A stretch of DNA of 64,000 bases from Campylorhamphus procurvoides (taxonomy: Eukaryota > Chordata > Aves > Passeriformes > Dendrocolaptidae), in contig WBMV01004154.1 in assembly GCA_013396655.1 (NCBI GenBank), forward strand, positions 460,045 through 524,044, in the 5' to 3' direction. The notes under the pieces were generated by a model. It searched no databases. It saw only the letters and a list, made by a program, of their open reading frames with translations, and was not told the origin of the DNA. The position numbers and the translations under genes are program-made. Positions 12,600 to 27,719 of the stretch are shown piece after piece; the stretch's first letter is position 1; the number at the start of each line of letters is the position of its first letter.

Positions 12600-13290
12600 A
12601 CACGGTTGTGTCTATTCCATACACTGAGGTTATAAAATTGGCAATTGCCCAGTAGTTAGCACTTGGTAATATATTAGGATACCCGATCTTATTGTTTAGC
12701 AGCTCCAGACGACTTAAATATCCGCTCAACCCTAATGGTTTGATTCTCCAGATATGTTGCAAATAAACAGGGCTTTTATGACTTAACTGACATGTATTAT
12801 AACTACCTAAATAGCTGGCATATGTGCATAATAGAACCCTATTATTTGTCGAATTGGTTTTGCAATTGATTGAGTGGAAATGGGAGATTGTGAAGTAGTA
12901 TCTGCTCGAAGAGGGTGTGTAATCAATTAGTCTTCTCCTCTGAAACATGCCCGCTGGACTGTCAGGGCTCTACCACCAGCAAACCCCCCAGTTTTGGAGT
13001 ATATTTTCTATAAGGAAACGTGTGTTGCCGTGAATCCAAGAGGAAGCAGCAGTAGCAGCTGTCAGCTCTTATTAACTCCTGCATAAAACATACCTTAAGT
13101 ACGGTTTGTTATCAATTACTTGCAGAAATGAAACAACTGGGAAAATGCAGTGAGGCTCCCTATAAATTAAAGTGATTGGGTGATTGATTAGAGCACCTGC
13201 TGTAAATCATAACAGTTGCACACAATTATGAGAGAGCTATTTAAGTTCATTTGTAAACAAAATTCATGTCACGAGGGAATTGCTCTCAGT
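12600..13290. promoter_or_regulatory. Candidate conserved noncoding block, intron 3
   Basis: A/T-rich but high-complexity sequence. The right end (about 13130-13270) is the most enhancer-like: it has GTGATTGGGTGATTGATTAG (PBX/HOX-type TGATTGATTA), CACCTG E-box, GTAAATCATAAC, CACACAATTATGAG and GTAAACAAA (forkhead-type) within 130 bp. The left part contains GCAATTGCCC and several ATTAG/TAAT words. Motif identities are established; an enhancer role is inference. Confidence 0.35.
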
Positions 13291-14149
13291 TTTAGGGTAG
13301 CCAATTTTTTGTTTATTTCTGAGTGTGTCTGGTTGCTATTATAGGAATTTGTTCACTATAATCCCCCTGGTTACTCTTAAAATAAGCTCACTGCTTTCTC
13401 AGAGAAAAGAAATATTTCGTTGTACCCAAGGCAGAGCAACATGGTTTGATTTTGTTCAGTTTCATTTTACCATTTTATTTTTATTTTTTCCCTATAGCTA
13501 CCTTTAAATATGTGTTACAGTAACTAAACCATCTTTATTTCGGGGCAGGAGTGTTCCCAGTAATTTACGGACAGCACAATATGATCAGAGTGGAGAACAC
13601 CATGGTAGGACCAGATATTCTTTTTCCTGGTGTTCATTTTTCTGAAGGAAAAGACTCATTTTATTTCATAAACCAGACTTAATAAAAAACACAAAGCAAT
13701 AACAGAGCTGTCTTCTAGTTGCTGTATCTTCCAGCTTGATACTTATTTAAGACAGCAACTCGATTCGTGTAGTGAATTTATTCCTGGCTCAGCTTAGCAG
13801 TAATGGAAACATTAGCCAAAAAAAGTAAATTTTCCTCTTTTTTTCCCCTCCAGAAAGGCGCTGTCCGTTGTACAAAAGGCATCGGGGGGCTCTGGGTGAG
13901 ACACAGGCTCAAACCCGAAAGTTGCCAGGTGCTTGCCAATATGTATTTTATTTCCCAATGATTAAACCCTGCATAGAGGCTGTACTGTACCACCCCCCTC
14001 TCCATCCATCATTCATGGAGCAGTTTCCTAGAGGTTGGGGGAGCAGCACCCTTTAGGTTGCTGGAGGTAGCCAGAGATTCAAAATTCCCTTTCATTTTGC
14101 TGTTCTGTGCATGTCAGAGAGACTGTGGTTATCCTGTGCTCCTTCGTGA

Positions 14150-16984
<2,835 letters not shown>

Positions 16985-17103
16985 AGCCAAATCGAAAAAC
17001 GGGGGGAGATCTTTGCGAGAAAGGCTAGAAAAAATCGGTTTGAATTTACCAGCCGGCAGGCGTAAGGCCGCAAATGTCACTTTACTCACCTCCCTGGTGG
17101 AAG
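16985..17103 (+). CDS. TFAP2B: TFAP2B coding exon 5 (basic region)
   Basis: This 119-bp exon has entry phase 2 and exit phase 1. It follows acceptor ctag and precedes donor gtaagc at 17104. It encodes [20 protein letters not shown] then [20 protein letters not shown], about residues 274-314. This is the basic DNA-contact region ([11 protein letters not shown] and [10 protein letters not shown]) leading into the first helix of the helix-span-helix; substitutions of arginines in this region cause Char syndrome in humans (established). The codon AGG gives RERL where I recall REKL in mammals, a conservative change. The VEG glycine codon is split with exon 6. Confidence 0.98.
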
Positions 17104-17357
17104 GTAAGCCGAGGGTCGCAGCTCCCTTCACACCCCTGCCTGCTCTGAACTGCTGTCTGACATCTTACGAACAAAAAAAAAGGCAAAACCAAAAACATAC
17201 ACCCCCCTCCCCCCAACTTTCAGGATTAGGTGGGGAAACCTTGTGGAGGTGAATTTCAGGGCGGGTTAGGAGGAGCATCTACACCCTTAAGGGTGCCATT
17301 CCCAAAATTAAGTCACTGGCTGGAGGATCATTGATCCCTCTTGGTGGCAAGAATGAG

Positions 17358-17405
17358 GGAATGTGTATGTGTGTGTATATGTGTGTACATATGTGTGTAT
17401 GTGTA
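17358..17405 (+). repeat. GT/TA-interrupted dinucleotide repeat
   Basis: Imperfect (GT)n with TA and CA interruptions, about 48 bases, in intron 5. Likely to vary in length. Confidence 0.9.
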
Positions 17406-18942
17406 ATTCTGCAGGGCAGTCCCACTACTCATTGCTATTTATTTCCAGTCTGTGCTCTCTGACTCCACATCTACTCCCATCTTCCTGTTAATTTGTTCTT
17501 CCTGATTTGATATAATACAAAATTACTTTTTTTTCTCCTTTCTTTTTAAACCAGAGCAATTTAAGAGTCTCAGAGCTCAGTTTCCCTTAAAGTGACTGGA
17601 GCTGAACAAAGACAGTGGCTATTCCTGAGGAGGGATAGAGGGAAGGGGAAACTGAAGTTTCAACTCATTTCAAGTCAACTAATGTCATTTCGGTGGCCGG
17701 CCGTCTTTGATTTGTTGTTACTGTAGCGAAAAGGAAAATTTAGAGCCACTAATAAGTTTAGGATATGTGAGTGTTTATGCTAAGAGAAGTTGGACCTTTT
17801 CCAAAAAAAACCTATCCTGAGCAGTATGGATGCAATTATGAATTATATGTATCTGCATTACACATACACACCGAGAGGCGTATAAATAATCCACTTATCT
17901 CTTCTGCATATAAGCGTGCATAAATATTTGTGCTAGATACTAACTTTTCAGCTCTTTTGATTGAGTTGTGCGAGCGATAAGACCCAACAGCATGCAGAGC
18001 TGAAGGCAGACTCAAATAGGAGGGTGAGAGGCGGGAGCTCCTCCTGGTACCCGCATGTAGGTGATGCCGAGCGTGCAAGGCACAGTGTAGGTTACGCATA
18101 CAGGGTCTCGCTAAAGGAGATGTGAAGCATTTCGGGGGTGTCAAGTGCCCTTGGGCGCCCGGGTTAGCACAGCTTCACCCCCGCTGTGTGTGTGTAGGAA
18201 CCCGGTGCGCCCTCTTCACAGCAGCACCAGCCCATCCCCGCAGCTGCTGTGAGGTTCAAAAGCCGGTGGGCTTGTGTAGTGATGCTGAAATCTGTGTCAA
18301 GTGTGCAGCAAGGTGTACATTCCCATTCTCTCTCCTGATTCCCTTACAAATCAACAGTTTATCCCCAGAGAGCTCCCTCCTTTTGGAAGAAGCTGCACCT
18401 GATGGAGTTTTATCTTTTTTATTTTTTTTTTCCTCTGCCACCAGCCAGGCTTTAGTGTTGCTGCTCCTGTATCGCCAGGAGCAGGGGCTGTTCTGCCAGC
18501 CCTGGCCTCGGTTGCCCCTGCGCTGCCCTGAAGGACCTTTCCCGGCACAGGGATCCCACCACCAGGCTCTGCCGGCTGCTCTCGCCTTCATTAACCGGTT
18601 TGATGATTAGCGAGAAGCGTTGGAAAAGCAGGAGATGACGTTGGAAAGCAACTCCCTATAGTTAAAAATAATGTGGTCCTGGAGTTATTAGACATACCTG
18701 TTTTGCATGTTGGAAATCTTCCCCCTCGTCCTTCAGGCGATGCTTTAAAGGGTTTAAAGTTTTATACTAGAGGGGTTGAGTTATAATCTGGTGGAATCCC
18801 CCTAGAGTCTGAGGGGCTTTTTTTATCCCTCCTCTTTTCCTCCTTTCTGCATCTACTGTCTTCTTCTTGTGGCATGAAGTACATCAGTAGGAGTTGGATG
18901 ACACAAACCTCTGGAGGCAAGAAACCTGAAACGAGGCAGGCA

Positions 18943-19260
18943 GGAAAAATGACAATTAGCATTAGAGTTAGAATAATAATTATTTTTTTTCACAGAAAAG
19001 GTTGCCATTAGTTGTTATCTTTCCACCGGGCAGAGAGGAGTTCCTGTTACATGATGGTCAGTTAAAAATGTAGATTATTAAATTGCCATCGGGCTAAATG
19101 CAGTTATCTCCATAATTTTATAAATGTGGTGATAACTGTGATAATAATGCAAATGCTCTGTGTGTGGATAAAGCGTGTATATAATGTCCCACAAAGAATT
19201 AACATTAATATTTGCAATATATCTGCATCTATGAAGTTCCGGGCAATGATCTGATGTGTT
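18943..19260. promoter_or_regulatory. Candidate enhancer with POU octamer, intron 5
   Basis: About 320 bases of non-repetitive, A/T-rich, site-dense sequence. It includes a perfect POU octamer ATGCAAAT at 19147-19154, GATAA words, GCCATTAGTTG, GATTATTAAATTGCC, and CATTAATATTTGCAATAT. The octamer is the established OCT/POU site. Of all the noncoding blocks in the window this one looks most like a vertebrate ultraconserved-type regulatory element, but that is pattern recognition; no alignment was possible. Confidence 0.4.
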
Positions 19261-19720
19261 AAAACAGAAATGGTTTCTCTGCCCTTACGAGAAGTTTGGA
19301 TTCTTTAATCTTTCAGGATTTGACTAGTTTTCCCTTGTTTGGCTGTTTGTTTTGTTTTGAGTTTTTTTTATCCCTCCAGTTAAAGTCTTTTTCTGTGTGT
19401 GTGTGGTGTGTATGTGTGTGCACTTTCCCCTCTGTTCTGCACAACCACCTGCTTGGGTACATACCAACACAAGTGCCTTGTCGAAAAGACAAATCTCATC
19501 AGCTCAAAATCTATTCCATCAGCTTCTGTCCCCAAATTAGGGCTTGTGGAGGGAAAACGTAATCCTGGAGCCTGTCCCTAAGGTGGAAGGGATGCTATTA
19601 GGTTTCCAAACTCGGCCCGAAGGAGCTGGTCTCTCCCGGGGGAGCGGTGGGCAGGTCGGAGCCAGCCCAGCCCGGGCCGGCCGTGCCCGGAGTTGTTAAT
19701 CCCCCTCTCGTTCCCTCCAG

Positions 19721-19862
19721 GTGAGGCCGTTCATTTAGCTCGGGATTTTGGGTACATATGTGAAACGGAGTTCCCAGCCAAAGCTGTTTCCGAATACCTG
19801 AACAGACAGCACACGGACCCCAGCGACCTCCACTCCAGGAAAAACATGCTGCTTGCTACAAA
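19721..19862 (+). CDS. TFAP2B: TFAP2B coding exon 6
   Basis: This 142-bp exon has entry phase 1 (G|GT) and exit phase 2 (AA|G). The donor is gtgagt at 19863. It encodes [40 protein letters not shown] and NMLLATK, about residues 314-361. This is the span between the two dimerisation helices plus flanking sequence; it matches AP-2 beta ([20 protein letters not shown]), whereas AP-2 alpha as I recall reads AVAEFLNRQHSDP. The exon's first six bases, GTGAGG, after the acceptor CAG form a consensus splice-donor sequence. Skipping the exon (142 bp) would shift the frame. Confidence 0.98.
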
Positions 19863-22183
<2,321 letters not shown>

Positions 22184-22185
<2 letters not shown>

Positions 22186-22202
22186 GAGAGAAAGAGAGAG
22201 AG

Positions 22203-22242
<40 letters not shown>

Positions 22243-22320
22243 AAGTAGTAAGAAAGGAAAAGAAAAAAGTTAAATAAATAAAAGGAGAAAAGAGAGAGAT
22301 AATCTTTTAAAAGAAAACCG
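22184..22320 (+). repeat. GA microsatellite abutting the stop codon
   Basis: (GA)n with few interruptions runs from the GA of the TGA stop to about 22237, then degrades into A/G-rich sequence to about 22320. It is the immediate start of the 3' UTR. Length variation here would not alter the protein. Confidence 0.92.
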
Positions 22321-22385
22321 TCTTAATTTTAGCTTTAAAAATACTGGATTGGGCTTTGGAAGAATTCTATTAGGTAGGACAAAAT

Positions 22386-22432
22386 AATAATAATAATAAA
22401 ATAAAAATAACAATAAAAGAAAGACAATAATT
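22386..22432 (+). repeat. AAT-rich microsatellite
   Basis: Imperfect AATAATAAT repeat with AAAATA and ACAATA variants in the proximal 3' UTR. A second AAT repeat lies at about 22574-22601. Confidence 0.85.
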
Positions 22433-22573
22433 TAAGATCAGAGGAGCACAATGGCGCAAGACCAGTGGTTCAGAGTCTCTTGCCAGGAACATGTGAAGAC
22501 AACCACCAGGATTTTTTTTTCCCACTTCTGTTCTTTCACATTTTTTAAATAATGATTTGGGGGGAGGGGAATA

Positions 22574-22601
22574 TAATAATAATTAATAATAATAATAAAA
22601 G
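22574..22601 (+). repeat. AAT microsatellite
   Basis: Imperfect AAT trinucleotide repeat in the TFAP2B 3' UTR. Confidence 0.85.
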
Positions 22602-23054
22602 AAAGAAATGAATAACTTATTGGAAGAAATCGCAGAAACCTTTTTGGTGTCAGTGCTTTGATTTCTTGAGCTGCACGGTCTGTCTTGCTTTTATGTTTTT
22701 TATTTTATTCTATTTTTGTTTTCAACAATGTCCTGTCTCCACCTTGACTAAAATGATCTTCCAGAGTGTTCCTTTCTGAGTAACTCCATGGCCTCATTCA
22801 CGCCAAATCTTCCCATCTCATCTCACCACCCTGGTTCTGTCTAGACTAGGAAAGGAGGGGTGGTGAGCGCACAGACCCTTCGCCAAGCCATCAACACCAG
22901 CTGCATTCATGGCAGCATCTTAACTTTAGGTGCCACCAGAAGAGGAGTTTCAAGTCACTGTAGCTCAACTGAATTAGCCAACTCTATTTTTTAAGAACTA
23001 CTTTGTTTTTCCTGGTCTAGACAGACTCTCTGTTTAGGTTACCAGCGTTTACAG

Positions 23055-23190
23055 GTGTGTTTGGGTGCGTGTGTGCCTATGTGTGTGCATATGTGGATGT
23101 GCACACATAACTCCTTAGGGGAGTGTGTGTCATGTGTATGTTTGTCTATATATATGTATATATGTGGATATATACATATATATATAAAAT
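23055..23190 (+). repeat. GT and TA compound repeat
   Basis: A GTGTGT-rich segment with interruptions (23055-23130) passes into alternating TATATATG/TATATACAT words (23145-23190). Short open frames in it read as cysteine/valine or histidine/isoleucine repeats and are artefacts. Confidence 0.85.
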
Positions 23191-26100
23191 ATGTGTGTAG
23201 AGCCACACATATTAATGCATGCAAACATACCTTTGTTATTTAGTACTTGTCTTTGATGGTAAAATGCCTTGTCTATAATGGGTTGCAAAATTTGGAAGTA
23301 AGGTCTGGTAAAATGTCAGCACTATCTGATTTCTTAATTTTCTGAGATCTCCTCTTTTTCTCTAGGGAGTTTTATATTCCTAACTATGCCAATGTTTCAG
23401 TCCTTAACTTCCTTGACTAGTGTGTGTGAGAGATATCTTCCCCCATTTTTAAAGAACTGTTAACAACAACAAAAAATGAGTGATATGACTATGTAATTTT
23501 TTCTCAGGAGTATGCACTATTTTATTTTCTTCTGTTTCCTAAAGCTTTGCCCGCTTGGCTTATGAGCTTCTTCAAAGAGGACTAGAGATCCCTACACAAT
23601 ATATCAGGTACAGAGAAAAAAAATCCACAATTCTGATACTTTTTTTTTTTTTGCTTTTTTTTGCTTTTTCAAATCAAAGCCAGTTGTTACTGAATTCTGT
23701 AGGTGCACTTCTTTAAAGAAGCTCAAAGGGAATAACTTGAATGAGATAAAAATATAAGTTGAAATCGAGGTGTACTGTTGCAAAGAAAATAAGAGCTGTG
23801 TTGAATGTTACTGCACTTGCTTGGCACTAGGGTTTTGTACCCAGGGAGGATAAGTGTTGCCATGTGAGCTGGCTCCTCGTGATGGGAGTGGGGAGGGTTT
23901 GCCAGGGAATATCCTGATTTCTGAGCTCAGTCTGAGAAAATCTGTTTCTCTTAGAAAGCTTTAAAAAAAAGTGTCTTGTGACTCTTGCTTTAGAACAAGT
24001 CGGTGTGGTAAGGGGCAAAAAAGTCTTCTTAACTCCAATGTTTATCTTGGTGGTTTGGTGTCTGACAGGATGTCTTACGCATATGATTTTGGGTGGTGGG
24101 GTTGGAGGGAAAGTCTTATTTCTTTCCTCTCTCTCTTTTTTTAAACATACATTTCCTTGTCTTCTCTGGTAAAAAGTAATGCTGAGCTGTAAGGATATGA
24201 ATTTCTGTTTGGACTCTGCTGTGTCGGTAATTGCATGTGTTTCTCAGTGGGGTAGGGTTTGTGCACTAACACGCCTTTTTGCTTATGTCAGAACAGTTAC
24301 TGGGTGTGGGTAAACCTCCTGGAGTCACTGGCAAGACTCCAGTGGGGTCAGGCCTCCCCCCAGGATCCCTATTAAGGTTGCAGGACTCAATCCCACCACC
24401 CCAAGCAGGCACACCTGAACTCAAAACAGGAGAGAGAGCAAAACAAAAGAGAAGCCTTAGCCTTGCTTTAGTTTCTAGATACCTTCGAAAGGGGATATGG
24501 GGGAGAAATAGTTCAGCAATACTCTCAACATCCCTCCAAACACTTTCTTAAACATAAAACAAACAATGCTCTTGTCACCCTTAGTGTCTTTAGCTCTCTG
24601 AGACATGGCTACAGCTGAGGGCCTGCTCTGCTTCTCAGATCTTTGTGTAGCAAGGTCTCAGCTCTTGTTCTCTACTTGTGATTTGGGCATGTGAATGGCA
24701 ATGGAAACCCAGGAATCGTTCAGTTCCAAGGAGCACTGAGCCCTGTGGATCTGCTCCTCCCTCATGTACCTTTGGTTCCTCTGGGGCAGAGTGCTGTGGG
24801 GGATATCCTGTGAGAAAATGGGGGAACTGAGGCAGGCAGCTTTCTCCATGGGCTGTTGAGTTGAGTTAGTCTTGGACCCTGGCATGTCCCTGCAAGTGGG
24901 TTTGGTTGTGGTAGGGATTGGCACAGCCCTGTGGATGTCACTGGACAAGGTGTGATGGTCAATCTCATGGATCCCCCACCAGCAGGTTGGGAACCTCCAG
25001 ACTGAAAAGCGACCTCCAAGCAGTCCCCAATCCTCCAAAATCTGCCCCTTGCCAACCACCTCCAATGTCATCAGACCTCTGGGGAAGGACAACCCAGGTG
25101 CCAGTGCAAGGCATGCCCCAGCATCGATGTGGGGGAAAAGGAAAGGGTAATGTGTGTGTGTGTATCTGGGGAGGAATGAATGGCACCACCCCAAAGCACA
25201 TCTCATCTCCCTTCTCTGCTTGCTGAGAATATTCTATTTATTGAAACAGGGCACAAAGTGTTGAATGTTGCTTTATCTGCCCTCTGCAAACACCATTTGT
25301 GAGGAGTCTTTGGATCCAGCCCCCCAGCCCAGCCCTCCAGCTTCACCCAGTGGAATTTTTGGCTGTGGGGAGCCTCCAAGCTGCTCTCAGTCTTCCACCT
25401 CCCCAGCTTCACACAGGGCCATGGGGACATGCTGCCTTTCACCTCAGAGCTTCCAGCTGAAGGCTTTGGGGGAATGTTGGAATGGTCTTTCCTTGTCTTT
25501 AGGGAAGTGTTGGGAATGCTCCTTTTAACTGCAGAAGACAGTATCTTACCACCACTGTGAGTTAGTAAGGAGAGGGAACCCTTGGAAATTCTTGGGTGAG
25601 GGCCTGATGCTGCTGCTGAAATTTCCCCTAGGCACAGGTTTGGTCACCTGGATCAGGACCTAGACCTTGAGCAGATTGAGGGAAGAGTTTCAGTCTGTCT
25701 CCTGTGCCTTCTACCTGGAAGAGAGAGACTGCAAGCAAATGCCAGACTGTGTGTCACTCAGGCAAAACAGCCAAATTCCCATTGATTGCAATGGGAGCTC
25801 CCCCATTTTCTCCCCAAAGTATGGAGGCAAAATCCATGAGGCTGTGACTGAAATGCAAATGGGGAGAAAACATGACATAGAAGTACATATCTCTGTCTCC
25901 CCCCAGCTCAGTGCTGCTCTCAGGGGGAAATATCCATTGCTTGGTGGCTCCTGTCAGTGCTGAGGACAGAGATTCCCCAAAAGTAAACTCAGCCTCCCTC
26001 TGGAAGGCATTTTCCTGCTCCTCTCCACTTTCCCAGCCTGACTACTTGTGTTGGCGGGGCACCTCAGACGTTTATCTGATAATTGAGTTATTAAAAGATT

Positions 26101-26247
26101 TGGTTTCCTCGGGATCATAAATCAATAAACAGGAGGATTAACACGGCAGCCTTGCTTTGTAACTCAAGGGAAAAGTTTGAGGAGAGACCATGAAAAGTTT
26201 GTTTTGAAACCAAACAGGTGGGTTGCTGTAAATTTTATTTCATTCTC

Positions 26248-26251
<4 letters not shown>

Positions 26252-26279
<28 letters not shown>

Positions 26280-26282
26280 AAT
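26252..26282 (+). repeat. CT run followed by T run
   Basis: A short (CT)n followed by about 19 T in the distal 3' UTR. Confidence 0.85.
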
Positions 26283-27223
26283 AACAATTCTCTATTTGCC
26301 GTTGGAAAGATCTTTGTTTCCATGCACTCCCTGATTTTTTTTTTTCCTGGTTGTTATTCACACAAGATGTGAAGGAAACAAGAAGCCAATTTTATGGGAA
26401 TCCTTTTACAACCTGATGATTTCTTTAAAATCGGGTCGTGTCTTGTCCCACCTAATAGAAATTCTCTGTGAGAAGCTGTTTAAAGTCCCTTTGCATCCCA
26501 GACCTACCTCTCCCCAAATCCCTAAATTTACATTTGGGGCCGGGAGAGAGGAAGGGAAGGATGGTTTTAAAACCTTTAGCTGTGCCCAAAGGGCTTATTC
26601 CCTTCCCCTGTTCATCTCTTTCTGACCGGTTTATCACACAGACCTGTCCGGCTCTGTTTTAATGCGTTTCTCGGAGAATTTGGTGCTTGTTTCAGCTGCC
26701 GTAAGCGTTGCCAGATCGATCCGGCCAACCTCCCCATCCCCTCCGGCTTCCCTGTGTGAGAGAGACCGTAGGCTTTTTACAAATAGTATATTTTCTTATA
26801 CAAAGGGAAAAAATAAAAGAAAACATCCCCAAACACACTGGCAAACGCCTGAACATTTCGAGAGAGACGAAACACTGTGTGCCAGCGAGAAATAAAGGAA
26901 AAAAAAAAGCCCCTAACAAATGCAAAGCTCTGAAAAAGAGAATGAGAAACTGGAAAGATGAAAGAAAAAAATTATAAAAATTCTCCTTTTATGCCCCAAA
27001 CGATCCCTTTCACCTCCTCTTCTTGAAAAATCTGACCATGCAGTGAGAAATATCAGTTTATTGACTCTTCCTGAGAAGAAATGCGGAGAGGCATTCAGTA
27101 TTGAGTTTGTATATATTTATTTATGCTTAATTTAACGGGAATGTGTAAATATGGCGAGCAAGTAGTTTTTGGGTTATTTATCTGTGACTCTATACCTCTG
27201 TGAATGGGTGGGGGAATTTAAAA

Positions 27224-27300
27224 ACAAAACGTATATAAAAAAACAAAACAAAAAAACAAACAAAAAAGAAAGAAAAAATAAAACCAACAAAAAAAAATCC
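27224..27300 (+). repeat. A-rich CAAAA low-complexity stretch
   Basis: A-dominated sequence with CAAAA and GAAA words near the end of the 3' UTR. It looks like a simple A-rich tract rather than a retrogene tail, because no target duplication or upstream retrocopy is visible. Confidence 0.8.
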
Positions 27301-27713
27301 CGCTTGACTAGATAGTATCCTATCTGAATCTTTTCTGTTCTTTATAGACAAGCTGTTATGGTAATGGGTAGAAATTGGTTTCTTGTCCAGTGATGACCTG
27401 ATTTACATAAATAATAAGAATAAGAATAAAAAAAAAGGAGATTGTTGTGTTTTGTTGTATTTTCCTCTTCAGTTTTTTTGAATGTTGGTGCTGCTTCGAT
27501 TCTGCAGACAGATTTACTTATAACGCCAAGAAGTCTTTATTTTCCCAATCTAGGCTTTGGGGAAATTCAGGACATGTCTCTACATTAAAAAAAAAAAAAG
27601 AAAAAAAAGACAATAAATATTGCTTCTCAGAAATGTTGGTATTTTATTTCTGTCTGACTCAAAAGTGTCCATATTTTTTCCCACTCTTACCTCCTCATTC
27701 TAAGCAGACCTAT

Positions 27714-27719
27714 AATAAA
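27714..27719 (+). promoter_or_regulatory. TFAP2B: Candidate poly(A) signal AATAAA
   Basis: A canonical AATAAA in TATAATAAACC is followed 15-40 bases later by T/G-containing sequence (GTCATGTTAACGTGAGC, then CTTTCGTTTCATTTTGC), the arrangement expected for cleavage near 27735-27740. A second canonical signal at 27612-27617 is an alternative. The early AATAAA at 22273 lies in simple repeat close to the stop and is less likely to be the main one. Confidence 0.45.

Larger units (their letters stand above)
17104..19720 (+). other. TFAP2B: TFAP2B intron 5
   Basis: Intron of 2,617 bp, donor gtaagc and acceptor ccctccag. It contains a GT-rich microsatellite (17358-17405), a strong enhancer-like block at 18943-19260, and a GC-rich stretch at about 19610-19700 just upstream of exon 6. 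Open frames at about 18122-18610 on both strands overlap one another and have no recognisable domain. Confidence 0.9.

Noticed and set aside
12502..12948. 148-codon open frame on the minus strand
   Set aside because: It lies in TFAP2B intron 3 in an A/T-rich block, has no recognisable domain, and its amino-acid content follows base composition. A regulatory explanation for the block is more likely.
23039..23243. Cys/Val-rich and His/Ile-rich small open frames on opposite strands
   Set aside because: Both are readings of the GT/TA compound repeat.
24658..25206. 182-codon minus-strand frame in the 3' UTR region, with overlapping frames on the plus strand
   Set aside because: Several overlapping frames on both strands in GC-richer sequence, no family similarity, and a position inside the inferred TFAP2B 3' UTR.
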